Source: Diprion similis (Eukaryota > Arthropoda > Insecta > Hymenoptera > Diprionidae). Taken from it: a DNA stretch of 64,000 bases. How positions within the stretch are numbered: the stretch's first letter is position 1; every line of letters starts with the position of its first letter. The position numbers and the translations under genes are program-made. The notes below the pieces were generated by a model. It had not been told where the DNA came from. It made no database searches and saw only the letters and a list, made by a program, of their open reading frames with translations. The stretch covers positions 11,379,001 to 11,443,000 of the forward strand of contig NC_060105.1 of assembly GCF_021155765.1 (NCBI RefSeq), written 5' to 3'. Shown here piece after piece: positions 38,301 through 49,975 of this stretch.

Positions 38301-40167
38301 TTGTAAGAATGCAAAAAATATTTTATAAAAAATTTTGCTGCAATGAGACTTACAATAAATTTTAGCATAAAAATGTGAAAGTGTCAAGAAAAAATTTATT
38401 ATTTTTTACTCGCGAGTGGTGTCGGAGATTGTAAAATCTAAAATCGAAAAAGCTTACAGTTCGGAACTTTATAGACCAAAACATCCTTCGTAGTGATAGT
38501 TCGACCATTTTACATGATTACACAAGTAATCGTTAAAGATCGATACCCTCGATGCGTCACTAAAGGATATAATTACTGTGAAGAATTGAGTATATATGTA
38601 TATATTACAGAAATCGAATCTCTATTTTCTTTTTGTTTGTCGAGTGTTTCCTCGACCTTATCTTCAACAGTAGAAATGCAGGATTCTCGACTGTCAAAGG
38701 TTGTACAAAAAAAGTCAAAGAATTTCACATTTCAGCCCTAAAGGGGGCTTTCTCTTCATAAAAACTATAATGTTTGTTGAATACAATAACAATCAAGCGT
38801 AGTTACAAAGAAGTATTCATAAAAATGTAGAGGAGTACTTAGCGAAACGGGGTACTCGAGTAAATACTTAATTTTCGAGAACTCAAATACACTTAATATT
38901 TTTTTATTTTTTTTTAACCAAAGAAAATAAAAATGATTTTCAGATATCGGGAACAATTTTTTGGTTTGAAAACTCTAAATAATCCTCAATAATATTTATA
39001 GAAGTGATTTTTGACTGTTTCAAAAACATAAAAAAAAAATAACATTTTTTTATCACACTTTAAGGGTACTCCGTTCCCCTCCCCCCCCCCCCCCCCCTGC
39101 ACAGTTTTGCCCTCCTCTCCCCTGTATACATATAAAGCAAGAATTTACATTCAAATACTTGTGAGCCTAATATGTAGGGTGAGCTTTCAACTTAAAGGAA
39201 AACGAAACGAAACCGCAATGGAGGTGAAAAATATATTGTACAAATCCATAATTCCGGTATTATCTAATAATGACAATAATTGTCGATCCAATGAATAAAC
39301 AACGAAACCGAAGGAATCTGATAAGCTTTTGTAAAGTTTTTAAAATTCTTTGCGTTGCACTGAATTGTAGTATGGAATTTAACATAACCTCTTGTCATCA
39401 TTCACGTAGATCATGATTAGCTATCACTCGGTTTCATGAAGGGTTGATTATTGGATAAGACGTATTTTATTCACGTCTATTGCGGTTTCGTTTAGTTTTT
39501 TTTAACGTTAAAGACTCGCAAGTATTTAAACGTAACTTCTCGATATATATCTATATAAATTTATACAAATACTTCTTAACAACTATGCTTGATTATTGAT
39601 ACATTGAGTAAACATTATAGTTTTTCTGAGGCATGTCCTCCTCAGGACCGAAACGTAAAATTCTTTGAATTTTTTTGTCCGATCTTCGACTACGAAAATG
39701 TTGCAAATTTTTTTACTGTCCGATTAATTTCTTCACTTCACAGAATAATCTAAGCTCTCAAGCATCTCAAATTCGCATAATTAAACAAACTCATCGTCAC
39801 GGTTCTCGCACATTTAGGATAAAGTAAAACCGGCTCCGCGTGGGTCGAGTGAATCATCCTCCTCCGGAAGCTCACCTAATTTTTTTAAACCGTTAAAAAA
39901 TTATAAACATGAAGTATGAAATAGGCCAGAAATCTCGATTACATCGACTTGTCATCGTAGCTTAATTCCGCGTCGAATATTTTCACATAATCTGTTAATT
40001 CCCCAAAGAAATCCGTAAAGAATTTTCCAGAAGCATCGAGAATAGGTGGAGCGATAACCGGTCACTGTCGCTAACCGTAGATCGTTTCTTCCAATCAGAA
40101 TCTGAAGAAAAATCCGATTCTATCGCACATTTGTATAAAAAAAATTTCTCAAAGATATATATATATA

Positions 40168-40198
<31 letters not shown>

Positions 40199-40394
40199 CA
40201 TGAGTCTCATCTGCTTTTTGTTTTTTTTTGGTTTCTTTCTAGTTAATCCAAAAGTTCTGTGGTTTCGTGCACTATTTGAATTATGCCGCAATTCGCACGC
40301 AACATTCGCGCACTGGTTCTTCTCGTCGTTAATTTCTTAATAAATTAGTGAGGTACTTCCGGTTCGCGATATCGTAATACGAGCGTCAATATTC
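35249..40394. other. Noncoding DNA upstream of desaturase coding start
   Basis: No coding exon supported over about 5.1 kb. It probably contains a 5' UTR intron of the desaturase, since an acceptor precedes the start exon. A 30-bp A run lies at 35309-35338, and a TA repeat near 37088. One dispersed repeat copy lies at 38835-39100. Confidence 0.5.
38835..39100 (-). repeat. Dispersed repeat, copy A (inverted relative to 60776-61022)
   Basis: Read on the minus strand: TACCCTTAAAGTGTGATAAA, AAAAATCACTTCTA, ATATTATTGAGGATTATTT, GTATTTGAGTTCTCGAAAA, then GTACCCCGTTTCGC. The same landmarks occur in the same order on the plus strand at 60776-61022. A run of 17 C at 39081-39097 adjoins it; the other copy also has a C run, at its opposite end. 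No coding content. Confidence 0.85.
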
Positions 40395-40700
40395 ACCTGG
40401 CGATAAATCTGAATAGCCTACATGCTGATGTAAAGAACATCGAGGCTTGTTTCGTCGTGGCTGAGCTACGTCCGCCTATCGACTGTCGAGAAAGCTCTGA
40501 GAACGCTCTACCTTCAAGCGGCGCAAGCTCAGCTTCTCGATGCGCCGGGACGCCGGGCGTCGCGTCGCGACGTCGGTGTCTGTGACGTTACTCCATTCTC
40601 GTCCTATTCGTGCCCGGTTTGTTCTGGACCAATTTGAACGGTCCGTTTAACGCGATCAGCTGATCCAAGGACGTTGCACCGTACATATTTCCGAGGCTCC
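40395..40700 (-). promoter_or_regulatory. GC-rich block, candidate desaturase promoter and noncoding first exon
   Basis: A CpG-rich stretch (for example GACGCCGGGCGTCGCGTCGCG near 40551) stands out from the AT-rich surroundings, about 5.2 kb upstream of the desaturase coding start. On the minus strand a donor-like CGCCAG followed by GTGAAT falls at about 40399, which could splice to the acceptor at 35249. This is inference from composition and position only. Confidence 0.35.
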
Positions 40701-40758
40701 AGCAACGTGTTTTTGTCTTGTGAGGAGTCGATAAAATCGATCATTTTTTCCCGATTAA

Positions 40759-41118
40759 GGGGGCTATCCAACTGACGAAGAAAGAAAAATGGTTTTAAAA
40801 AAAAAAAAAAAAATTTGTTACTTTTTAAATGTAAATAAAACTTTTTTTTTTTTTTTAATTGATTTTAATCACGTTTTATACACGAAAATCAGTCTGAAAA
40901 AAGATGTAGGTCTGTAGTGTTGATGATCAGCATGTTAATGGTCTTGGAATGAATCATACGATTTTTGGAAATTTTGGGTTCAACTATATATTTGTTTTTT
41001 TTTTTTTGTGCAAAAAACGGCAAAAAAAAGCGGTCTTTTTCAACCTTTTCGGTAAATGGCCGCCATTTTTTTGATTTTGAAAAACCCTTTTATTTTGGTC
41101 GTCAGTTGGGTAGACCCC
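40759..41118. mobile_element. MITE with 20-bp terminal inverted repeats
   Basis: The left end is GGGGGCTATCCAACTGACGA and the right end, reverse-complemented, is GGGGTCTACCCAACTGACGA (18 of 20 match). It is 360 bp long, T-rich and noncoding. The left flank is TTAA (40755-40758); the right flank is TTGG, which could be a decayed TTAA, so piggyBac-like mobilisation is possible but unproven. A related truncated copy lies at 34223-34545. Confidence 0.78.
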
Positions 41119-42849
41119 TTGGTCGAGTATAATCGATTATTTATCCTCACAATCAATCGGTTCGTATTTCTCACTCCCATGAAAGCCGCAATACAATATC
41201 AATTCATGTTATAAACGAAAAATCAGTGTTATAAACGATACAAAAATTAACAGTTTTTTTTATCGTTGTTGACCGTTCGTCAGAGCAAGTAAACACATGT
41301 TCGTTATCTCTCATCGTACAATTACGTATGATTCGTTTGAAAATGTTGAAAACAAAGAGTTGCAAGTGATTAGGATTATCAAAAGTACACGATATTTTAT
41401 CACATGTCACAACGACTGCCTGGATCGATCTAACAATAAAAACTATTTTTTTATCGACGTGAAACCGTTAGAATGATATTATTGTATAATTATTTGATCC
41501 CGTTCATCCATAAAGTTTCTCGTTTAATATCTGGAGCAACTTTTCAAACGACTAAGAGTGAAAACAAGCGGTGACTAGGCTCCCACAATTCTCAGCATTC
41601 AGAACGATGAACGATGAATTGGTAAAAAACATGGAGAGTGATTTAGTATCGTATTGCTAGGGTTTCGTGGTTTTTATTCCAAAAGCGAAACTTTTTTAAC
41701 GATTGTAAATTTGAGAACTTCGTAACGAAGAATGCAGATTAATTCCGTGAGATCGTTAAATTTCTTGATCAGGTTCATTATTATGGTTGGGATGAAGAAT
41801 TAATAACGCCTAATAATTCGTACTTATATCAGATTAGTGGAGAAAAAGTTTGGGTTTTCATCCCCTGTATCGGTTCAAGTATTACGATCAACAGTTCGAG
41901 TCTTTGATGTAAAATATCATTTCTATAATATCCACTGATACTTTTGGCACCGATCTCGTTCGTTTTACGTCCGCCATGTAAAACAAATATATATTATATA
42001 TAGGTATAGCGAGTTTCAACAATTAGGCACATTTACACGTGAACAGCCAAACTTTTGTCTCAACTGTACAGTTTGTAAAGACATTCTAAAATAAAATTTA
42101 TTAATAAGACAGTGTTACAAATTTAGATCAGTTTTTCAGTACTCAAGACGACCAAAACCTTGATGGATCAGCAATTACTTCGTTTGTAAATTAATACTCA
42201 ACAAATTCTCCGTAGAAATGAATTTTTACAAGTTGAAGTATTTCCAGATGAAGCATGAGAAGTCTGATAACAATTTTACCGACAGTTTTCATCAACGATT
42301 TCTTCGCAATTAGTAGAGAACTCGTGTACAAATGAAGCAAACTATAATTGATCAAAATTATTCTGGCATTAAAAAAGGAATGGAAAATTTCTCCAAAGGC
42401 TTAAAAGCCTTTAGTTACGCGGGTCTTTTATAATTTTCATTACTATGCGTTATTAACGAGAGATCATCTTGATCGAATAAAACCACTTCCAACCAGTCAG
42501 AGCCTCTGTCTCGTTAAGTTTTCATGGTTTTCGGTATCGACTTTACACCCGATCCATCCTCGAGGTTCGTCCATTGTCTCGAGCAGTTTTCTCACCCCAC
42601 GAAAACCCCTCGAACGTTAAATATCTCGGTGACAACGATCCGCATGAGGGCGAAGTGCCAAGCTCACGTCACAGTAGCCTGTGTGCAAAAAAGCAAGCTC
42701 GATACAACTATTTCCTTTTTCTAATAGTCGAGGAGGGGGATTGGTAGTCTAAATTCAAAATTTCAACCAGATTCTGCAAAAGCTTAATCTACAATCTTCG
42801 AATTTATGTTTCAAGTCGTTAAAAATCGATTGCAGAAAAAGAATTGTTC
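41119..42849. other. Noncoding AT-rich DNA
   Basis: No exon or clear repeat seen. Composition becomes more balanced at 42520-42720 but I find no recognisable coding motif there. Confidence 0.45.
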
Positions 42850-43065
42850 AAACCAAAGTTGTAGATAGTAAAATTGTCAAAAAGTTTAGTTATGACGATT
42901 ATTAGTAAAAAGTTAAAAATGCCCGAGATATTTGGCAAAGACAAATTCCCCATAGATTCAAGATGGCGGCCGAAGTTACTGCAGAACCTAGTCAAAATTC
43001 TAAATTCAGACTATCAATGGCCCCTTGCCCTAGGATTAGAAAGAGAAAATAACGGCATCGAAAAA
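42850..43065 (+). repeat. Dispersed repeat, copy A (pairs with 57170-57370)
   Basis: Landmarks TTTGGCAAAGACAAATTCC, AAGATGGCGGCCG, ACTGCAGAACCT, AATTCTAAATTCAGACTA, CCTAGGATTAGAAAG recur as TTTGCCAAAAATGAATTCC, AAATGGTGGCCG, GCTGCAGAATCT, AATTCTGGATTTAGACTA, GCCGATTAGAAAG at 57170-57320 in the same order and orientation. Confidence 0.75.
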
Positions 43066-43600
43066 CTGCGGTTTCAAATTGCATTCCAAGTGGACTGCGA
43101 TGTGTGGAGAGGTAAACGGCTGGCTAGCTCCGTCGATAACCCTCATTGTCAGTCGGATAAACATAGACGAAACGCGTTGCGCCGTGACCTCGACATTGGC
43201 CTTGATCATGACACTGCGCTGCCATGACACTGCGCTGCGGGGCAATGAGCCTCACGGTTTTCGACAACAACAGTATTTTCCTCGGCCTGCGCAGCCGTCT
43301 AGACCTAGACGAGCGTCGATGTGTCTCTCCTCTTCCTCCCCCCTCCGGCGCCATTTTCAGGGTATCTGACACGACGAGCTGCGCAACGGCAGCGGTTGAT
43401 CAGCCGATAAAAATTGCGCACGATTCCAACGCTCACAACACGCAGTCGCCGGACTAAGTTTTTCGCATCGCGCGAAATATGAGTCAGAAGATACACATCG
43501 CGTGAGGAGCGCGTCAGACGAACTGACACACCGACCGAGGGATGAGAAAGGAAGGGGAGGGGAGGGGATTCCACGCCGAGATTCAAGTATATAGTATGCG
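43066..43600. promoter_or_regulatory. GC/CpG-rich block, possible promoter
   Basis: About 500 bp with many CpG dinucleotides (for example CTCCGGCGCCATTTTCAGGG at about 43342), open in several frames on both strands because stop codons are rare at this composition. No protein motif is recognisable in any frame. It could be an alternative desaturase promoter or the start of an unseen transcript. Confidence 0.3.
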
Positions 43601-43867
43601 TTTTGTTATTCTAATCGCGTAGCGTGTCACGTATCGGAATTCGTAGTAAATACTTTTTCCTTTTTCTTCAGCTCCGCGCGGAAGATCCTCACAGCTGTTT
43701 CGCCAACGATTACGTGTAATGCACATTCGAAGTGCGTGCACACGAGATGACTTATCACAACAGTGTTACCAATGATAGGGGACTGGCTCTTTGGATCGGA
43801 CGATTCTTAAATCGAATCTCGAAACGTTGAATATGTAATGTTATAGTTATAATTGCAAAATATCAAA

Positions 43868-44653
43868 TCGCATTACTAATGCCAAAAGGGCGTATCTCAA
43901 AATATACGCCCTTTAAGCTCTGTAGAACCAAAAGGTCGTATCAAAAAAATGTTTTTTCTCCAATCAACTTAAAAATGTGTATAATGTATAAAACTGTGGA
44001 ATAAATGAATTTTTTTTTTTTTTTTTTTTTTTTTTTTGTTTTTGAATTACGCTTTTCTGACTTTAAGGGAAAAAAAACACGTAAAAAATCACAAGAGTGG
44101 TAAAAATAATGACTCCAAAAACACAATATATTTGAAAAAATATTTATTTTAATGAAAAAAATTAATTTAATAAAATAAAAGATACAGATAATTCATTTCT
44201 ACTGAAACAATAAACTACTGATCAATTATACTGTATTTCAAATTTTCGCGCTTCAATTCCACTCACACCATCTACAACTCATAAATTATTAATTTTAAGT
44301 TAGCGGCAGTTACTTTTTTTTTAAATAAAATGATACATTTAAATTCAAGTCATTATTTTCACCACTCTTGTGACTTTTTTCGTGTATTTGCCTAATAATT
44401 GATAATAAGTTGAAGAAAACCGATACGCCCGTTTGGCTCTAGGAATTTTTTTCCATGAAGCCAAAAGAGCGTATGACCAGAAAAATTTTTTTCTCATTTT
44501 TTCCATAGATTTATAAATTGATACATATTTCTAAGTTAATCGGAGGAAAAAAAAATGTATTTTTTTTTTTTTTTTTTTGGTACGCCCTTCTGGTTCTGCA
44601 GAGCCAGAAATGCGAATAATTTGAGATACGCCCTTTTGGCATTAATGAAGCGA
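43868..44653. mobile_element. Fold-back element with TCGC...GCCAAAAGGGCGTATC ends
   Basis: The left end begins TCGCATTACTAATGCC and continues AAAAGGGCGTATCTCAAA. The reverse complement of the right end begins TCGCTTCATTAATGCC and continues AAAAGGGCGTATCTCAAA. Inside, CACAAGAGTGGTAAAAATAA (about 44090) mirrors TTATTTTCACCACTCTTGTG (about 44352), so the pairing extends well inward. The motif CCAAAAGGGCGTATC and its variants also recur internally near 43905, 43929, 44426, 44459 and 44581 in both orientations. 786 bp, noncoding. Confidence 0.85.
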
Positions 44654-45214
44654 AATGTTAAATTCTTTGTACCATAGAGCATTGTGGTATATTTTACCAT
44701 GAAATGTTCACTTTCTGTTGCGTATAATTCATGAGTAGTAAAATTTCTGTAACTATACGGGATATGGGAAAATCCGTGATGTGCAATTGCAGCATTTTGT
44801 TACCTTGAATTTATAACGTTTCACTGTAGTTGAGTATAAAGCCAGGATTAACTGTCTAATTTTGTAAAATGACGTGATTAATTACGTAATAGCTAATTTC
44901 ATAAAATTTTCCCATAAAACGTTATCTCTCTTTGTATAATACATAGTCGATGCTTGCGGTCTAATTCGATTTGTAGAATCCAATGGCAATTAAATACAAT
45001 TCGTAGATAAACCAGCTATCCTTATTGCTTGTTTCACTTGATTCTAATTATACTTTTCCGGCTAATGTATCTTCGAAATTCAAGAGTACAAAATGAAAAC
45101 AGTAATATGTAGCATAGACACTTTCGGTGTACTATTTTTTGTCAAAGCCTGGGTAATTACAGACAATCTTACAAGTAAAGTTCTCTCTTTCTCGCTCCTA
45201 AAAAAAGAAATAAG

Positions 45215-45423
45215 TCGCGTGCCAAATGCTAAATGGACGTATATATTTATTTTTTTTGCCAATCGCTTTGTAAACATATTCTAGGCCTAAAATTGAAAAA
45301 AATGTTTATTTGGAAAAAAATAAATAAATAGATTTAAAAAAAAAAGTTCAAAAACATTTTACTTTCATGTTTCAGAGCGAAACTTGAATTTTTTTATACG
45401 CCTTTTTGGCATTTGGCACGCGA
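45215..45423. mobile_element. Small fold-back element related to 43868-44653
   Basis: The left end is TCGCGTGCCAAATGC followed by TAAATGGACGTATA. The right end, reverse-complemented, is TCGCGTGCCAAATGC followed by CAAAAAGGCGTATA. The TCGC start and GCCAAA...GCGTAT pattern match the larger neighbour 560 bp upstream. 209 bp, noncoding. Confidence 0.75.
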
Positions 45424-46439
45424 AATGATACTGATGCAATCTTTCGAATTCTACGTTTGTACAAATTCATAACAGCCACAGCCATGGGTGTTTCGTTGCA
45501 AACTTTGTATGATCCGTTATGATTAGAATGCGAGTCCGAATCAGGTCATATTTTCAATCAAAGAGACAAGCATTTCGCACTAAACAAAATTTATTTTAGC
45601 TAGTAGAAGTTAACGATGAATACAACAAGTGAACAGAATAAAATAAAAAAAATTCTTGTGTTTAAATTTAAATGAATAAATTTTGATTCTATACATCAAA
45701 TAATAACGAAAATCTTTTTACATTACTTATTATAAGTTTATTACAACTTTACTTTTGTCTTTATTACTTCGATAAATAACACCGGTCAACACGAATTTTG
45801 AGTCTAGGTTCTAAATATCAATTTCTGATTTCTTCGACGTAATTAATAAAGTAAAGAACAACTTTGTTAGATAAAGTATGCTTTTGAAGAAACCAGAACA
45901 ATATTTCATATTTTAACATTCATTGTGCATATAAAAATCAAACAAACCTCATTTTCACATAAAAATTTTTTTAAACAAATCAAAACCAAAGTAAAAAAAA
46001 AAAAAAACCTACAATAGAATTTCAGTAAAAATTTCCAAAAACTGTACAAAACTTTTTTCAAAACACTGCATAAGGAAGCGCGCGTGCTTATAAACAGTTC
46101 TTCAAATTCAACACAAGCCAAGTTTCGCAACCGATCTGTTGCATTCACCTAAAATCTAGCTTTCTAAACTTCGCAAAAATTCCCACTGCAACAGTATCTA
46201 AACCAAGCAGTTACAATCACACATCTTAAACCAATAAAAAATCTTATTTTATTTTCAAATATATATATATATATATCCAATCAACCCCACTCCAACAGGA
46301 CATGACCAAGGTCACCTAAATCGATCTCCACATCTATATAACAAATCAAATAACAACATCCTAAAACCTAACGAGAAGAATAACAATTTCCTCAGCATCA
46401 AATAATCTCACACAGCTTTCTTCGCCTATCTGTGCACGT
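45424..46439. other. Noncoding AT-rich DNA
   Basis: No exon or repeat recognised apart from a TA run near 46260. Confidence 0.45.
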
Positions 46440-46720
46440 GATTCCGTTACTTTTTATTCGCAATAACTAACCCGTTACAGAGCGAGAGGAGCATGCAAGC
46501 CGGCCGCTCTGAGAGGTTAGAAGTGGCAGAGGGGGGGGGGGGGGGCGAGGAGGGGAAAAAAAAACTAAGTGGCGAGGGGGGGGGGGGGGGGAGGCGAAGG
46601 TAGAGCGAAGCTGGCGAGCGTCAGCTGAGCGGCGAGGGCCAATCGGGAGGACCGCACGTCATGCTACGAATCGCGCCACCTGCCACTCGCGAATCCCTGT
46701 TCTGTAACCGGAAAACGTCG
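46440..46720. promoter_or_regulatory. GC-rich block with two long G runs and a CCAAT box
   Basis: Contains G runs of 15 (46531-46545) and 16 (46576-46591) on the plus strand, capable of G-quadruplex formation, followed by GGGCCAATCGGGAGG (CCAAT in context) near 46637. CpG-rich relative to both flanks. A promoter role is inference; no exon is recognised beside it. Confidence 0.35.
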
Positions 46721-47076
46721 GTTATTTATTCTACCCCTACCACCATTGGAGGAATGGGTGACATTTTACCAGGGAAACCTGTACGCGTTTTATCCTTATG
46801 ACTGCACAACTTCCTATACGTAACGTTGAAACATTGTTTAAATAGGATACTTGGATCATGTATCATATGTGGTTATACCGATATGTATATATATATATAT
46901 ATATATGTAATATGTAATATGTGTGTATGTTTTGTATCGAGCGAGGGAAGAATGGAAAAGATAAGCTTCTTTTTTTTCTTCTTTTTTGTTGAAAGTATGG
47001 TCTGAGATCAACGTTGTGATGCAATCGATTGTATCACTTTTTGAACACATGTAACGAAATCGAATTACATGTGTGT

Positions 47077-47113
<37 letters not shown>

Positions 47114-49880
47114 GATATTAGGTGAAACATAGAATTTTTTTTCCCCCCTGAAATATAGGGGACATTTTATGGCGAATCGTGGCTAGTCTTTGACACTGAA
47201 CAGTTTACGTTTCTTTGAATTGTTTTCTAAAGACTGTATAAAGAATTTTGATAAACTTCTTTTTTTGAATCAGTTTAATAATTTCAATGTATATATATAG
47301 TAACGGTTAGTCAAGTTTATTTTTGAAGGCAGAAAATAAATGGGCTGTTAAAATTTAAGACTTTATAAATTGTATAATTGAGAGTATTAAAATGAAATTG
47401 AAATCCCTGTGAAAAAAGAAATAAGAAGAACGGGAATTACAATTCCGTTTCGAATTTATAATCATAGTTAGTCATTGACGTAAAGGTTGTGTGCGGTTTT
47501 TCGAAAGTAAAAATAATGGCGTTTGTGAGACGAACGTTTGAACAGCTGGATTGAAAAAAAACTGTTGAAATCACGAGATATTCAGAATCTACTAATGAGA
47601 TTTTAGGGCGACGAATATCAAATGAAAAAAAATAGATGAATGTAAAATGGTGAAGCAAACTCGATTATGTTATAGTTCATCTCCCTTTGTGACGTAACAA
47701 AGTTCGTTTGTATTAATTAGTTTGTAATTTCACTTTCGCGTATTATAAATCTGAACATACTTACGTCGTTGGTTAGTTTTGTTTTTTTTTTTTTTTTTTT
47801 TTTTTTTACATTTATTCCGTTTCCATGCGAATTTGTGAACACTTGAATTTGATTTTCAGTCATCTTTTATTTTTCATCAATTTCATCAAGGGAAAGGTCC
47901 CATGTCATAGACAAAAAAAAAAAATAAAAAAAATACTACCACTACAACTACTATTTTTTCAAATGTAAAACGACGCTTCAAAATTTCCACCGGCAAGTTG
48001 CGATAGCGTTATTATTAAAATGTAAACGAGATCGTTAGAAAAAAAATAAATAATAAAACACCACGTATAAATGGCCTTCACTTTATGTCATCTCAATTAA
48101 TAAATGGAGTTTAAATTTTCGCGACTATTTATTCTAATAATATTTAATTATAATGGTAACACGATTTGATTTCATACTCCACTTGCAGTTAATCTCAATA
48201 CATGCAGAGTATAATAAAGATACGTCTTATTATTACGTTACATCAATTACATAACCTCTAACTCAAACCACGTGACAGTCTCGACAGCCAATCCCGATAC
48301 TCGCTTACGGTCTAAACTACCATGAATCTCTATCCATTTCTACATCGGTATCCATCTAGAGTTCAGTAACGAATAAATTACCCGATACGCATTCTATATC
48401 GTTCTCGCTGCACTTCTGATCCTCTACTTTATATCTTCACAAGTTGATGAACGATAAACTTGAACATTAGGGTCAATAATTTTAGGCAAAACGTGTGTAA
48501 TAATATACATAGATATATACAATACGTTCTACCTATATGTTGAATGAAATCGATTCATATAGCTACACCCAAGGCTACACCATTACCCAGAATTTCGAAT
48601 GAATAAAACATTTCCTCAGTGATTCTTATCTTGATATTAATTCACTTTCGCATGGTGCCCAGAACTTTCTTAATTACTTACTCTTCGTGTGATTATATCG
48701 AACGTTGTATAATACTTATATACAGAAATGTTAAACTTGACCAACGTGTGTGACATTCACCTCATTCGATTGCTCACATAATTTTTGATTACGTTCTTAG
48801 TGGAAAAATTCTAAACGATTGGTATTTTGACAGACTTTAATATAACCAACTTGTCTGTCAATCTGAAAGTAAGTTTTCGACGAGGTCGTTAACTGGACAA
48901 GGACATCAAGGTCGACTAAGGTCGCCTCGGAGCTTAACCACCCAGGACCAGGGGACTCATTGATTTAAATTTTGCGGTAAATATCCCTGAAAAAAGCGAT
49001 AGGATGACGCAAGAGAAGACAAGACATTCGAAAAAACCGCAGAAGTGAAGTTGGTGACGTCAACGTAGCGAAACTTTCTTTAAAAAAAAAATCTTCATTT
49101 TGCAATTTAGGATTACTTTAAAGGAGTCGAGTTTGCGAGATGTTCAGTATGTCTAAATAAACACGCGGTAGCTGTAAGTAATCCAACGAAACTTTTTCAT
49201 TTTCTTCGGAATTTTTCATCCCTCTCAAAAACCTCAAGTTAAAAAATTTGGTAGACAGAAACTGCAATTCATTTGCTCGTTAATTAAAATTATGTGTATG
49301 TGGATGAAAAGTAGTGTAAAAAGCCAGTAGAAGTTGGCTAAAATTTGGAACCGCTTGGTGGCTCTGCAGTAAGTACATCTTATTTCGATACGAAACTTGA
49401 ATTGTGAATTGGACTGATTTCAAAGAAGGTCTGAAAACAAAATGAATCAGAACAAATATAAAAGAAACTAAATATCACGCGTAATTCAACAGTTTTTTTT
49501 TTTTTTTTTCAACTATTTTATATTGTATAAAAAACACGCTGTAAAAAGAAGAGACATGTGCTCTTGATGAATGTTGCAATCATGGCAGCAACGAAAACAG
49601 CAAAGAGGATGTACTACGAATTGCAATTTTTTCCAATATTTAGCATAATTGCATGTGATTAAGACACTTCTGTAGACAACAGTAAGTATATTGCGTAACA
49701 TGGAGTCAAACTGGGCCTTTTCGGGCCGAGCGTAAGTTCGCAATATGGATCGTAGGTGAGTCGAAGGCGAATATTGTAAAAAGACCTCCTTCTCGCACAC
49801 GATTCTCAATACAACAATAGTATGCTCCACGTTTTTCAAGAATCACGAAATTGAGGTTAGGGTTACGCAATGTCAGATTT
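46721..49880. other. Noncoding AT-rich DNA
   Basis: About 3.2 kb without supported exons. It holds TA microsatellites near 46885 and at 47079-47111 and T or A tracts near 47785 and 47911. Confidence 0.5.
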
Positions 49881-49884
49881 ATTC

Positions 49885-49975
49885 GCCACCGCGCATGCGC
49901 GCGGTTCAGAAAAGGCCCCTTTTAACTGGTAGGACTAAAAGTAGTTTTTTCAGTACTGCACGCATGCGCATTCGC
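49885..49975. promoter_or_regulatory. Paired NRF1-like palindromic sites
   Basis: GCGCATGCGC at 49891-49900 and CGCATGCGCA at 49961-49970 both match the core palindrome bound by NRF1-family factors (Ewg in Drosophila), 70 bp apart. Such sites usually sit in housekeeping promoters. No flanking gene is recognised, so the target is unknown. Confidence 0.4.

Noticed and set aside
43036..43586. Cluster of overlapping open frames on both strands
   Set aside because: Same compositional effect in a CpG-rich block; the frames contradict one another and show no family motif.
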